Positions 21,663 through 32,935 of a stretch of 64,000 nt of DNA are shown one piece after another. The stretch spans positions 1 through 64,000 of the forward strand of contig WSUB01000147.1 of the NCBI GenBank assembly GCA_019633425.1. The letters are read 5' to 3'. Origin of the DNA: Tulasnella sp. 424. Lineage: Eukaryota; Basidiomycota; Agaricomycetes; Cantharellales; Tulasnellaceae. The position numbers and the translations under genes were made by a program. The notes beneath the pieces are model-generated. The model was not told the DNA's origin, searched no databases, and was given only the letters and a program-made list of their open reading frames with translations. How positions within the stretch are numbered: the stretch's first letter is position 1; each line of letters starts with the position of its first letter.

Positions 21663-23919
21663 ATGGCTGAATACGAAGGCCCTGTGGTGCGTGCATTCTT
21701 TGACATGTACATTGCAATTCACCGTCTCACACCTTTCTCCCCAGGATCAACCAGTCAGTCAACCCGGCCCAATCTTCACCAACAGCGACGGCACGCCTGT
21801 AAAGTTCCACATCCAGAAGAACCTCCCCGATCACATCATCGAATACCTAGAACAACTGATAAAAGTACATCACCCTCCACTTTCAACTCGGCTGCATGCT
21901 CAAGTTTCCCATCTCTATAGGACAATGGCGGGACAGTAACAGACGAAATCCCTTGGAGAGGATACGTCCTCGTCGACCCACGAACAACCAAAGGGCAACG
22001 CTTCCAGGAAAAGCACACCAGACCGGACAGACCCCACCGTCACGTCGTTTGCTACACCTTCGTGGCAGCCTCCATCACCAAAGGCGAGATGCTCGATCCC
22101 GCGAAAATGCAAGATGTAATCCCAATATTCGAAGATGAAGAAGGGCCTATCAAGATCTATATCGGTCTTCCGACTGGCGCCTCTAGAACCCGAGCTCTGA
22201 AGAAACTTATTACGGTGGGCGAAACCATTCGTTCCTATGACGCGTTTGAATTGACGGCCTCTCAGCTCCATGGCGGCCAGGTGGTAGAACGTGGTCGTGA
22301 AGCTAAAGTTGTCATTGGCGACCCGAATCAACCCAACTTTCGGCAGTTGGACAAATATCGCGATCCTCCTCGGAAGTACTTGGAACCGCTTTCCTGGGTG
22401 AAGGGATGTATTGAGGCACGGGGGTACTCCCATAACGCTGTCATACTGCAGCCCGCTATGCCCAAGCAGGCAGGCCGTAAGCCTGGATCTCTGTGAGTTT
22501 CGCTTTCTTCAAGAGAGTGGAGGTTACTGACGAAGATCGTCCTCCAGGCGCAACGACTATACCCAAGAAGACGATATGCACCTCGTCCAGTACATCGCTT
22601 CAAGATGCCCAACTCTGGCCGGGAGGAGTGGTAATAAGATCTATAAAGACCTCTGCGAGCAAGTAAGCTACCAACAATCGACCTCAGTCTCGTCTGGATC
22701 TCTAACATCGGTCCTACCCTAGCCCGATACTTATGGGTGGTCGAAAGCTCATACCTGGCAATCATGGCGAAATCGGTACTATAAAGATATGGCACGCTTT
22801 AACGCCGCAATCGCTCGACATTTAGAAGCTGGTCATCTCAGATTTCCAGCTCCCCCCAGACGCCAGCCCCAGGGTCTGGCCGACGATCATGAGGATCGCG
22901 ACCAACTTGAATATGAAGAACCAGAGGACCAGGAGGATGCCCCCCCGCCAAGGGCTGCGTCCAAACGCCCTGCGCCCCAGGACGAAGACAGTGGTGGTCA
23001 CTCTGAGTCGGAGACCGATCACGAAAGGGCCGCAGCCCACAAGAGGCCCCGGAAGGACCCACAAACTAAACCGGACAATAACCTTAATGCTGAGCAAATG
23101 ATGTTCGAGTACTTGGGGTTGCAGCCAGCCGAGAACAGCCATACAATATCTCTCGGAGACACTTCGCACCCTTCAACCGCCCTGGCTTCGAGTACGACTC
23201 GTGTCTCTAACGGAACGCACGCAAGCCCCTCCAAGTCCGCTGGGCGCTCCTCAGGCGGAACAAACTCGACGAGTGAGAAGTCAAGGGGCAAGATGAAACC
23301 CGTACAAAGTGAAGATTCTCCTCCTGTACGAGTAAAGGGCGTAGAACCAGCGAAGAGAGTGGAACCAAGGGTGTCCGCAGAACCTGTGAGGTGAGTTCGA
23401 CGTGGAACCACTTCATCCGCGCAAAACATGATATGTACATACCCCCAAAACATCAGGCCGGCCCGTGTCACTCGTCAAAACTCCGCTCAGCCCCAACCAA
23501 TCCCCCAGACCAGACCCGTCGCTCATGCGACCAAGCGCCCAGCCCGTGCCGCCACGAAACGCACAGGGGATAAGGCGAAGGTTGTCCCAGCTTCAAACAC
23601 TAAAAAACCCACCAAGAAGCAGGCTCCGGCAGTTCAGCTCAGCGTCCCGCAGCAAAACAGCTCGGGTTCCTCTCGTGTCTCCGACGTTTCCGCCGACGCC
23701 CTCGCTACTGAAGAGCTGCTTATCCTCGACCCTGCCGAAGAACAAGACGAAGAACAGCCGAACGAGATGGTGCGAGATACGCCGCAACACGCTGAAGATG
23801 AGACTGAATCGTCGAGTGGGGAAAGCGACTCGGAACCGGAGATTTTGTCGATGGATACTCAGCAGTTCATGAAGCATGATCTAAGACAAAGACCGAAACG
23901 GGGGGCGTTCGGCCTGTGA
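21663..23919 (+). CDS. RAP1: Telomere protein Rap1 (BRCT and Myb domains)
   Basis: Exons 21663-21686, 21745-21864, 21921-22492, 22548-22662, 22723-23390 and 23457-23919 give 653 residues. Residues about 14-110 form a BRCT-like domain (GPIFTNSDGTPVKFHI ... RHVVCYTFVAASI). A second block with SWVKGCIEARGY lies near residue 210. The Rap1-type Myb domain follows at about 240-300: DYTQEDDMHLVQYIASRC ... GNKIYKDLCEQ ... HTWQSWRNRYYKD. The HTWQSWRNRYYK end is diagnostic. The rest is acidic and basic low-complexity sequence with Lys/Arg clusters. In this protein family Rap1 binds telomeres directly (budding yeast) or through a TRF-like protein (fission yeast, animals). One Myb repeat alone suggests the second mode here, which is inference. 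The C-terminal RCT domain is not obvious. Confidence 0.85.
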
Positions 23920-24097
23920 TTACCCCGACACATGATGATTCTTCGACCAAGACCTCATGCATTAATACCTTTTCTCCTGTTGTATCTTTCCCTTTCGATG
24001 GTGGTTATTTATCCATTTGTTGTAATACGTTATTCAGCTCTTTAAAGTGGCCCAAGATGTGGCATTAGGTCTCTACTGGTCGTTCCATTCATATGTA

Positions 24098-25102
24098 CTA
24101 GTGAATGGCTTCGAGACGAGCCCGAAGACGAGCCCTCAACTCTTCGTCCTGCTTTCGCCGTGCCTCCTCCCGTCGTCGATCTTCTTCTTCTCTTTCCCTT
24201 GCAAAACATTCTAGGCTGTACTCCGCTTCCAAGGTTATTCTCCGCCTCTTTCGCTCCACTTCGCGAACGCGATCCTCTTCATCACGGCGACGCTTCAAGT
24301 CCACGTCTTCTGCTACGCGCTTCCGTTCGATTTCAAAATCCTCCACATCCCACTCGATCTCGGCAGAGCGAAGGCTTGGAATGTCGAGCAATGTCTCCGT
24401 GGGGTCACTACTAGTCCCATCTTCGAGCATGCCGGACGAAGAAAGTTCAGAATCTGAAGAGGATGTGTCGGACATGCTGTCTTCGACGGCGTTGTCTGTA
24501 GTAGCCTTGTAGACAGAGGTACTGTCTTCGTCATCATCCAAGTCTCCTGCAACAAAGGTAGGGATAAAGCGACCACTCGCGAGCACTCCTGGAATGACTT
24601 CATCATCCTTCGGGTCGACAATGTCCCAGTGGCCCTCCGCGACTCCCGAAGGAAGGACCAAGCCGTCAAAGATTGTTGACACACTCCCAATAGAAATCGA
24701 GTTTGAAAGTGCCTTTCCGTGGGGTTGAGTATCGGATGGAAGTTGGCAAACGTCGAATACCTCATGAGTAAGCTCCCAACGGGCCTCCCATTGCGCGGCA
24801 GCTTGTAATGGATCTGGTGGAGTGGTTCCGTTACATTGAGTGTCACTAGATGCGACTAGCTGCTTCCCCAGACGGTTCTCTACCCCTCCAAACAAGGAGT
24901 CGACGCAGAGATTGCAGCGACAGGCCGTTGAAGCGAAAGACGTGATGGGAGGAACTGCATGGCGCCCCACAGCCGACCACTCGATTGGCTGAGCATCCGT
25001 CGAGTCTTCTGGGGTCGTACAAGATATTTTGCTCATCAGAGGAAGGGTCGAATTATCCGTGTCTTGGTTGGGTGGCGGGATTGATGAGCACCGAGCGATC
25101 AT
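24098..25102 (-). CDS. Uncharacterised acidic protein with charged C-terminal helix
   Basis: One uninterrupted frame of 334 codons. I do not recognise a family. The N-terminal half contains a small Cys group (CRCNLC, about residues 61-66). The middle is very acidic and Ser-rich (DLDDDEDSTS, then SDTSSSDSELSSS). The last 90 residues are almost all Glu, Arg, Lys and Asp (FEIERKRVAEDVDLKRR, EREEEDRRREEARRKQDEE) and would form a long single helix or coiled coil. The Met at 25036 (MSKISC) is an equally good start and would leave more room for a promoter. The gene converges on RAP1 with a 178-bp gap. A short undetected 5' exon is possible. Confidence 0.55.
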   Translation of the reverse strand: MIARCSSIPPPNQDTDNSTLPLMSKISCTTPEDSTDAQPIEWSAVGRHAVPPITSFASTACRCNLCVDSLFGGVENRLGKQLVASSDTQCNGTTPPDPLQAAAQWEARWELTHEVFDVCQLPSDTQPHGKALSNSISIGSVSTIFDGLVLPSGVAEGHWDIVDPKDDEVIPGVLASGRFIPTFVAGDLDDDEDSTSVYKATTDNAVEDSMSDTSSSDSELSSSGMLEDGTSSDPTETLLDIPSLRSAEIEWDVEDFEIERKRVAEDVDLKRRRDEEDRVREVERKRRRITLEAEYSLECFAREREEEDRRREEARRKQDEELRARLRARLEAIH

Positions 25103-26215
25103 ATTCCTCGCGAACAGGACTCACCATGGCATCGGCTGATGACACCGAACCGTTTACGGGGTTCTGGGTGCGCAAATTGCCTGATGACGTCGTCAAGAAC
25201 CTCAGACGGATATGCATGCGGCGAACTATGCGGGAGACCATTCGGGTACAGAGCTCGAGCAGGAAGGTTCACCAGCCGATGTCCACTAGAGTGTATGAGT
25301 TGAACAAAGCCTTCCCAGTCCAGGGAGTATGAGTGTCTGGAAACATCTTGGATTGTTGGAACCGCGTTGCACTGCCCTGTTGGTTATTCCGACATTAGTG
25401 GTACTCCGACTAACCCGAATGATCAGCCCGTTACATAGAAGGAACTTGAAGATGCCCAGAGTCATTTGCCTCCGCATTTTCTCCACCCCAAATGTCAGGT
25501 ATCTTTTTAAACTTGTATCTGTGAGCTTCAGTAGTAGATTAGGCGGTATCCTGACGAAGTTGCTGTTCGGATATCTGTTGAATATACAGCCCGCTTAGCC
25601 TTGCACTTCTTTGCTATTGCAGTGGCCCCTGCACCTACTCAGGGGAAGTAATATAGAGGGGGACACCTCTGAGCGGCAACGGAGTATAAGGTCAGTCTGG
25701 GGTGTCTTTTAGCTGAGCGCGAAAAGACATACGGAGCATCTCGCGCTAGCTCGACTAAAGTGGGCGCGATAGAAGTATTGGGTACGTCTTTGAAGATTGT
25801 ACACCGCTCAGCTAGCGAAGCGAACACGCTGCGATGCCTTCGTTCCGAGATTACGTGTTCATAGCTGCTTAAACTCTGCGCTACTGAGGATGCTAGGCCG
25901 GGCTGTATTGGTGCAGGTGTGGTGAACTCGCGTTTGACTGTAGTTGGCGAACTGAATCCCTGGCCGGCGTTGTTGTTAACGCGAGTATTCTGCGAATAAC
26001 CGGGGTTTCTGGATGCTGATCGTCTTTCCATGTTAACTGCCTTGTAAAGGTGAGGGCGGAAGAGAACTGGGCGGGTTCGAGGAGGGTCGTGACAACGCGG
26101 AGAACTCTCGTGGGAGCGGTCACCGCACTTTTAAACACCAAGCCTCTAGCTCGTTCAGGCAGTTGGGATCACAGGGGTTTAATAGTTCCATGGGGATTCA
26201 TACATCCTAAAATTG
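25103..26215. other. Region with two weak candidate genes
   Basis: On the plus strand, 25126-25326 (MASADDTEPFTGFWVRKLP...) and 25439-25498 (KELEDAQSHLPPHF) can be spliced in frame. A plausible third piece (RYPDEVAVRISVEYTARLAL, about 25534-25641) joins only with a phase error. On the minus strand, 26031-25639 is an open frame of 130 residues (MERRSASRNPGYSQNTRV... LAERCTIFKDVPNTS) with protein-like composition but no recognised motif. One of these may be a real small gene; neither is secure. They overlap only at their ends and would converge. Confidence 0.3.
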
Positions 26216-28208
26216 TTACACTTGACTTGGGAGCACACGAATTGTGATGTTTTCAACAACGTATTCCGAGTCCGCATAGCCAATCAAGCTTTGAATCTGC
26301 GAACTGTCATACGCGAGACGGAGGTCAATAAATACAGGCGTGGAGTACATGATATTCTCGTACGGACCTTTTAGCACCTCTGACCTTCGCTATATCCGCT
26401 GAATTATAGTTGGCCAACCCCCGTCCCACTTCCACGGTCTCCCATGCTTCTCCATCCTCCGGCTGTTGCTTCGGACTGGAGGCGTCTTCAGGAGTAAAGA
26501 ACTTGGAGGAGGACGTGACGGTCGCAGAATCATCCTCTGCCTTTTCGGTCGCTTGGGTTTCTTCGGCTGGCTTGCCTAGAGCTTCGTAGATATTACGAAG
26601 CGAGGCCGAGCGTGAAAGCGGATCCATCGATGACATGGACGAGGAATGTGATCGGAATGGCTTTAAATGCGGCGAATCTGGCTCAGGAATCGTAGGTGGA
26701 GATGCAGAATTGGCCTTTTCTTCTTCTGTTGTGACCTCGACCTTTGTCGATGTCTCCGTGATCACTATTTTTGCGGTTTCCGTTTCGGTCACCGTGACCA
26801 GCGAGGAAGAGGCGGCGGAGGACCCAGGAAGTCCCTTTGATTTCCGGATTACAATACGGACTGCCTGTCCAACCGCGAAGGTACCTTGAACAGCCAAAAC
26901 ACCTACGGCAAGCAATCGACCTCCTGACTCCCGCCTGGAGAGAACGTTGTGTGCCCCAGCATCGATAACTACACTCCCAGCTGGATACAGAGTATGAGCT
27001 GTCCAGGATTTGAGATCCGTGAGAGGAGCGGAGGAAGGACGGAAGAGCGTGTGTGGAGGGCGGATAGGTGTGTTCGTTCCTGTCGCGGACGGGGTCCCGA
27101 GTTGTGGGCGGACGGTTTCTGTCGAAGTGACTGAAGCCAACGAGTTAGCCGAGGTTAATTGTGGAGCCGATGGCGCCGCCGAGTTGAGCAGTAGCGGGAG
27201 ACTCTTCTGATTATATTGAATAATGTCGAACATATTTTCGGGTCGCCGGCTTGAAGTTATCACAACAGAGACGCCCGCTCCTGTGGCGATTTCGGCAGCA
27301 ATGAGCTTCGTTTCCATACCGCCTGTGCCAAGCTTGGAGCCGAGAGTGGAGGTGCTCACTGGGGAAGGAGCTCAGGTCAGTAAACGTCTTTCTATGTGGG
27401 AGCTTAGGTTCAACCTTGGCTTCGGATGGCAGACACTGATGTCACCTCTTCAATCGGCTTGGCCCCCGGGTCCTTGCGGGGATTAGAGGTGTATAAGCAA
27501 TCGACGTCGGTCAGGAGGAAAAGGTAGTCGGCATGCAGCATCGATGAAGTGACTGCAGACAAGGTGTCGTTGTCTCCGAACCTGATTTCCTGCAAGAAGT
27601 AGATGTTAGAGCCCGACTTGTATAATTACATCCCGAACCGACATACGCTGACGGAAACGGTATCATTCTCGTTGATGATAGGGACAACACCCATGGAAAG
27701 CAGTTCCGTAAGCGTATTCACCGCATTGAGATACCGACTCCTCTATAAAGGGAGCAAGATGAGCAAAACAGCCACGATAGTCGAACTGCTACGTACGTCC
27801 GAGATATCGCCCCGAGTTAATAAAATTTGAGCGATGGGCTGCCCAAGTTGTCCGAAGAGGTTGTCCCAGAGCGCTATTAGTCGACCTTGGCCTATTGCTG
27901 CGAGTGCCTGCTTTCCTGATAGATGCTTTGGCTTTTCGGGCATTTCCATTCGTTTCAGGCCGACACCGATGGCGCCAGAGGAGACCAGCACGACTCGATG
28001 ACCATTTGATCGAAGTCGTACCACAGTTTCCACTACACTTGATAATAGTGAAATCAGAGGTTGATGCGTTGTCTCATGGACGATTGACGAGGTTCCTTTA
28101 GCCGCCTGTCTAAGTCAGTGCACCCGCGTTTGGGAAATATAATGGCAATGACTTACCTAGCTTGATTACAACAGTCAAACATTTCCCGTTGGGCTTTCTG
28201 CCGCTCAT
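26216..28208 (-). CDS. PRO1: Glutamate 5-kinase (first step of proline synthesis)
   Basis: Exons 28208-28157, 28095-27797, 27742-27647, 27589-27415, 27358-26364 and 26296-26216 give 565 residues. The enzyme phosphorylates glutamate with ATP in the cytosol. The amino acid kinase domain fills residues about 8-250: [64 protein letters not shown], then [22 protein letters not shown] and [16 protein letters not shown] domain follows ([19 protein letters not shown]), and the family C-terminus is [16 protein letters not shown]. The PUA domain is interrupted by about 130 Ser/Thr/Glu-rich residues, so the protein is longer than the roughly 430 residues usual for yeast. It diverges from NAA35 with a 460-bp spacer. 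Confidence 0.93.
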
Positions 28209-28668
28209 TGTCACTTAGAGTGCGATAGCGTTGTATGGCCCGCAAAGCTGGTGGTACGCTGCGAAGGTTCCCTCGATGTCATATTGCTTTTTTCGGCCGA
28301 TCGGGGTTCCTGTCTATCATCACCCCATCCGTGACGCAGAACCAGAGAGCCCCCAAATCGATTTGAGACTGGGCAGCAGTTACTAAGCTAGCATAATTTA
28401 CACCTTGGCTACCAGAAGAAAGGTAAAAGGAGTTGGTGAATAGAGCGGGAAGCCAATCTGGGCTAAGAGCATACGTTGAGGGTGCCTCAACGGGAAATAA
28501 ATTAGGTATATCCTAGCGATAGAGTGAGTGGTAAAAGGTGGCTGGGTCGACAGCGCAGCCGCATCTCTGATCTCAGCGGCGGGTAGTCTGACTTTGTGGC
28601 GTTGGACGGACACGTCGGCCACACATGCTTTTATCTCCGCGTCGCCTTTTGCCCTTCAGCACGCGACG
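28209..28668. promoter_or_regulatory. Divergent promoter region of PRO1 and NAA35
   Basis: This 460-bp spacer between the start codons of two divergently transcribed genes must contain both promoters. It includes AT-rich segments (28388-28405 and 28495-28515). No GCN4-type or other named operator is clear enough to call. Confidence 0.5.
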
Positions 28669-31600
28669 ATGAACACCCCAACAACTAACCCCCTGTCTCT
28701 TCGGAACACGCTTCCGGGTGGAGACAATTTCAACGATGTGACCCATTTGATTGATGCGGCTTCTGATGGTGAGCAAAACGTCTCGCACTCCTGGCCTTAT
28801 CACAGTTGACAATGCTCCGAAAGTGAAGCCATGCAGACTGGTCAAATGCTGGCGATGGACCGTTTCACGCTGCTTGACGCCATGAATGCCATAGAGGTCG
28901 GATCACCAACGTTTGTAGGCACTATATCTCGACACTTATCATTTTTGCCCCCGCCTTGGCCAGATCATGGACCCTCGAATGGACAATGGTGTCACCCTTA
29001 GCAATGACAGCAAGTCCGAAACCCCACCTTTTGACCCCCAAGCGGCGTTGACACCAGAGGAGATCTCGTGGGTTTTGGATAGAGCGATTGCTGCCGAGGT
29101 AGGCAGCTCCAAATATAGAGGGAGCTCGAGTCAGATAGACGAATCTGACTTCAGAACCCCAGATGGACTGGCATTTGGGGAAATTCATGGCGAACTCGAT
29201 ACACACCCTTCAATATGTACATTCATTGCCATCAATGTCGAATCCCATAACCGAGATTCAGCCCGAAGAAGACTTACGCACAAAACCACGAGAGCTGATA
29301 GCGACCGTGTTGCGGCCATGTGTCCTCGGGTTCCTGAAGACATGCGATTTGGTCTGGAGACAGCTCACTCAAGGACTCATCTATGACGTAAGCCAACTCC
29401 TTTAGGTATAATATCCTTCCTGACTATGGCTTGTGGACTCAGGGAGAGGATTTTCATGCCGAGAAGTTCGATGTTTCTCTCTGTGAAGGCTTACAAACCC
29501 AAAAAGTACTCGAGAACTTGGACAGCGCAGAAGAAAGATTAAATGCTTGGACAGGTACGTTGTCCAATCTATCGGGTTTTAGAAACGAAAGCTAAGTGTT
29601 CGTCAGGGCTCCCGAACAGAGATATGTTGCTTCTTCGAGTACAACTCCGAAAGGTAGGTTGAGAACCAAGCAGTAAATCGGAAAGTATGTTGATGGACAG
29701 ACTCTCAGTCCTTAGTGCGAGTCTTCTCGCAGCCCGACTCGACATCTCCTGTCCAACTATCACATCTTCGGTCTGCCCGCGCTCTCCTAGAGGATATAAT
29801 GTCAACTCCGTCTCCTGGAGAGCCTTCTGCGACTTCTCCAGCTCGAGCAGCATTTGATCCAGCCATTTGCCGAAAGTTGGTAGTTGTAACGCCGCTGAAG
29901 CCTATCGAATTATCAAGTCAGGGGGAAGCTTGGACAGTCTTGAAGAATGAGCTGGATGGCTTGATCGAAATGCATGAAATTGCCGATCAGGGAACTTCTG
30001 CTGAATGGGTGGTAAGTACCTGGATCCTTGCGGTTGGCCAGAGTTCAGCAGAACTGATGGTCTCTTAAGACCCTCCTACTCTTGCTATCCCGCTGTCGCC
30101 ATCAGACTGCATTGGTTCGAAATACCACGACAGTGAGTCCATTCCAACTTCACTGTCGCGTTTCACTTATACTAGCATCATCCACTTTCTAGATTTTGCT
30201 GAAAAACCGACCACCCCAGTGGACCCTGGATCTGGTTTACCGACACGTTGTTCCTATACCAAACGACTACATTATAAGTCTAGCATCAAGTCTAGGCCAG
30301 CATATGCTTGTCGGAGACGCAGTAAACGAGGGACAATTGCTGTTTAACGGAGTCGTGGATCTGCAACGGAGATTACAGGAGGTAAATTCAAGCCCGCGCA
30401 AAGACAAGTCACCAATCACAATAACCTTGACTTCTGTTCTGCTTCAGGTGTTAGACCACCTTTTTCTTAGTTTGAACCAGAATCGGCCAAGGACCCGACG
30501 AAACTTTTCCAAGGTGCTTTCGGTCTGGCACAAAATCGAGGAGGATGCGACCCAATTGATGATCGCCATCCGAGCACCGATGCAACATATTCGAGTACGC
30601 AGCTTGCAAAAGTCTGTATAGCTCATCATAACTGATATCAGCTTGATTGATATTATTACAGCTAGCTGTTCAGCTCAGTTTTCGCTTGCCGCTTGTTATC
30701 CACCACCTTCGCATAACCCTTATCACTGAATACGTTATGGCAGGGTTTGAAATGGAACTATACGAGAAGTCAGAATGGCCTTTCTTGTATTGGTATGTGG
30801 CTGTTATCTTGGGTGAACAGGTTCGTACCTCAGTTCGGCGATGGAAATGTGATAGTCTGATTCATGGCTTCGCAAAACCCCCGGATACAGGTTGGGACTC
30901 TAAACGATTTGGTTCAGACATTAGACCAAGACAACGAAGGTCATGATGCTTCACGACGCCTTGAGAACACGTTGAAATGGTGTGAGGGACTGCAGCGTCT
31001 TTGTTGGGGCCGTTTTGTGGTTAGCCTGGGTCGCTCGCGAACTCCTTTGCTATGCCATGCTGATCGAAATTGACGTGATTTAGATGCTTGTTCCCTTGAT
31101 TGGCACCCCAGCATTACCTCCGCACTTGGACGTGGATCGCCAGCGCCGGAACATGATGAAACGTTTCGACTGGAGTCTGCCCTCGGCTTTGGAACCATCA
31201 GTCCTGGAGGACTCGGGTAGACCAGACTGGAATGCGTACGAAACTGCCGTGGCACGGCTGAAGGGTCGAGAGGTCTGATAACTTTTCCTCCTTTGTGGAA
31301 GTAAACTTATACTAAAGTCATTTGGTGTTTAGGATGATGAACGCATGAGTCGGCAAACAGCGTTGTTCGTCTCTGCCAGAGAAGCTTTTGTTACCCTCAG
31401 AGACCGAGTTGGAGAGCAGACCAACCTGAGCTTGTGTAGAGGGCTTTGGGTTGAGGTGAGCCCGACCTTCGCTCAACTTTGAGGTCTTTTACGGACAGAT
31501 ATATAACTTATTTCGTAGTTCATATCGGGGATGGTCCAGACTTGCAATAGGTTCATCCGCGCCTCTAGGTCATCTCCCGAAGCTGATGAAGGTGACCACG

Positions 31601-31680
31601 AGGACGCGAATGGTGAAACTACTGCAAGGAGACGGCAACAAGATCACCCTTGGTTCCCCGACACTGATAAATTTCATTGA
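28669..31680 (+). CDS. NAA35: N-alpha-acetyltransferase auxiliary subunit Mak10/Naa35 (NatC)
   Basis: Fifteen exons give 716 residues: 28669-28768, 28829-28896, 28964-29098, 29163-29387, 29443-29554, 29607-29653, 29709-30011, 30070-30132, 30193-30381, 30448-30594, 30662-30820, 30891-31019, 31084-31272, 31333-31455 and 31519-31680. Introns are 52-70 nt. The hallmark MDPRMDNG lies in exon 3, preceded by AMDRFTLLDAMNAIE. The following blocks are also family-typical: HLGKFMANSIHTLQYVH, RELIATVLRPCVLGFLK and ARALLEDI. NatC acetylates the N-terminal Met of nascent proteins at the ribosome, and Mak10 anchors the catalytic subunit there. The intron at 30382-30447 is 66 nt, stop-free and in frame, so retention would add 22 residues. 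Converges with the DOPA dioxygenase gene, with only 69 bp between the stop codons. Confidence 0.92.
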
Positions 31681-31749
31681 AGGTCAAGAATGGAAAGATT
31701 CGACACGTATATTACAGAGTTTTTCATGTCTATAGAGTTGTGGAGATTG

Positions 31750-32746
31750 TTAATCAGCTGGGGCGGGCGCAGCCTCCGGTTCTCCGTGAAGTATATCTTC
31801 AATGGTTGCCCCAGCCCTCTTGCGTTCTTCAATGGTGAGGCCTGGATTGGGAGACGAGTACCCGAGCTCTAAAACAAGGTACGCGTGGATGAGAACTATC
31901 GTCAGGAAGGGTTAGACCGATGCTACATACTGAGGCTCGTGTACTGCACTGGAATCTCGGCGGAGCGAACGGGTAAAGCGTCGAGATAGATCGGGAAAGA
32001 TGGTCCCAGCCACGCGCGACGAGTTTCGTGATCACTAATACAACATGAGTTGATATATCGAGACATATTGCCAAATCAAAGGAGAATACGTACGCCCTCT
32101 GGAACAGAGCAAAGTCAGATTTAGAAGGATGGAGAGAGAGCTGATAAAGTACCTCGTCACGTGTAAGAGGATGGACAAGAATGCTGCAACATTGTCATGA
32201 GCTCGTGATGGAACTTCTGCCAACCAGACTTTACCTCAAGTCTCCCCTGTTAAGGGCCAAATAGGAGAATACGGAAGCAAAGGATTCAGCGGGGCACCAT
32301 ATCTCATACGACCCTGCACATTTGAAAGGCCCAGGACGTCAGCGGGGACCTCAGACTGGCCATTTACGGTCTGACCTGCAGGATGAGGGCCCATCGGCCC
32401 GTAGTTGACCCGATACAGAGGCACTGCGACGAATGCACCCTCTTTGCGCAGATGGAGAACTGCGTCTCTAAGGTTCAGGGCTGCCTGTCGCGCTTTGGGG
32501 TCTTGGGTGAGGAAATAGATATCTTCGAGGCTACGGTCATCAAACGAGTAAAAATCCAAGATCGTTGGAATGAACCTACGGAAATGCCACTCTCTGAAAA
32601 GATTTGTCCCGTGAGCGTACGAAGTTCTTAGGACAGAAGATACAGTCGTGCACCCACTTGATCTCATTATCTAAAACCTCTTTGATGTCCTTGGCTGGCA
32701 GAGCAGGCTCACCGTTATCCATCGAGTGGGTATCCGTCAGATGCAT
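31750..32746 (-). CDS. DOPA 4,5-dioxygenase-like protein
   Basis: Exons 32746-32658, 32593-32580, 32522-32376, 32313-32235, 32183-32153, 32098-32094, 32034-31931 and 31868-31750 give 195 residues (187 if Met 32722 is used). The joined protein reads EVLDNEIKEWHFHIYFLTQD, then LRDAVLHLRKEGAFVAVPLYRV, PMGPHPAGSYEIWCP, ILVHPLTRDE, ETRRAWLGPSFPIYLDALPV. This is the full layout of the DOPA dioxygenase family. The metal-binding His residues are in WHFHIYF and in the PHPAG and VHP motifs. Family members open aromatic catechols; the Amanita enzyme makes betalain and muscaflavin precursors. Many fungal members have unknown substrates. Two exons are tiny: 14 nt, carrying the HxH, and 5 nt. Both are needed to keep frame and family sequence. 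Shares a 189-bp divergent promoter with the calcipressin gene. Confidence 0.88.
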
Positions 32747-32935
32747 CAAGTTCCGAGTGTTTGGAGGGTGGTAGAGGTGGACGAAGCGATTGCGCGCTAA
32801 CGAGCCGTGTGGAGGCTGACATTCGGAAGCTCGAGTTCCGAGTTGCGAAAGGAGGTGCTGCCAAATCAGTGAGCACGGACTGTCCGGACATGAGCGTAAG
32901 TCCGTTGGAAATTTGACTAGATCCTCCGCCCAGCC
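32747..32935. promoter_or_regulatory. 189-bp divergent promoter, DOPA dioxygenase-like / calcipressin
   Basis: This is the whole space between the start codons of the two head-to-head genes. Such a short spacer implies overlapping regulatory sequence and possibly overlapping transcripts. No calcineurin-responsive (CDRE-type) or STRE element is obvious by eye. Confidence 0.5.
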
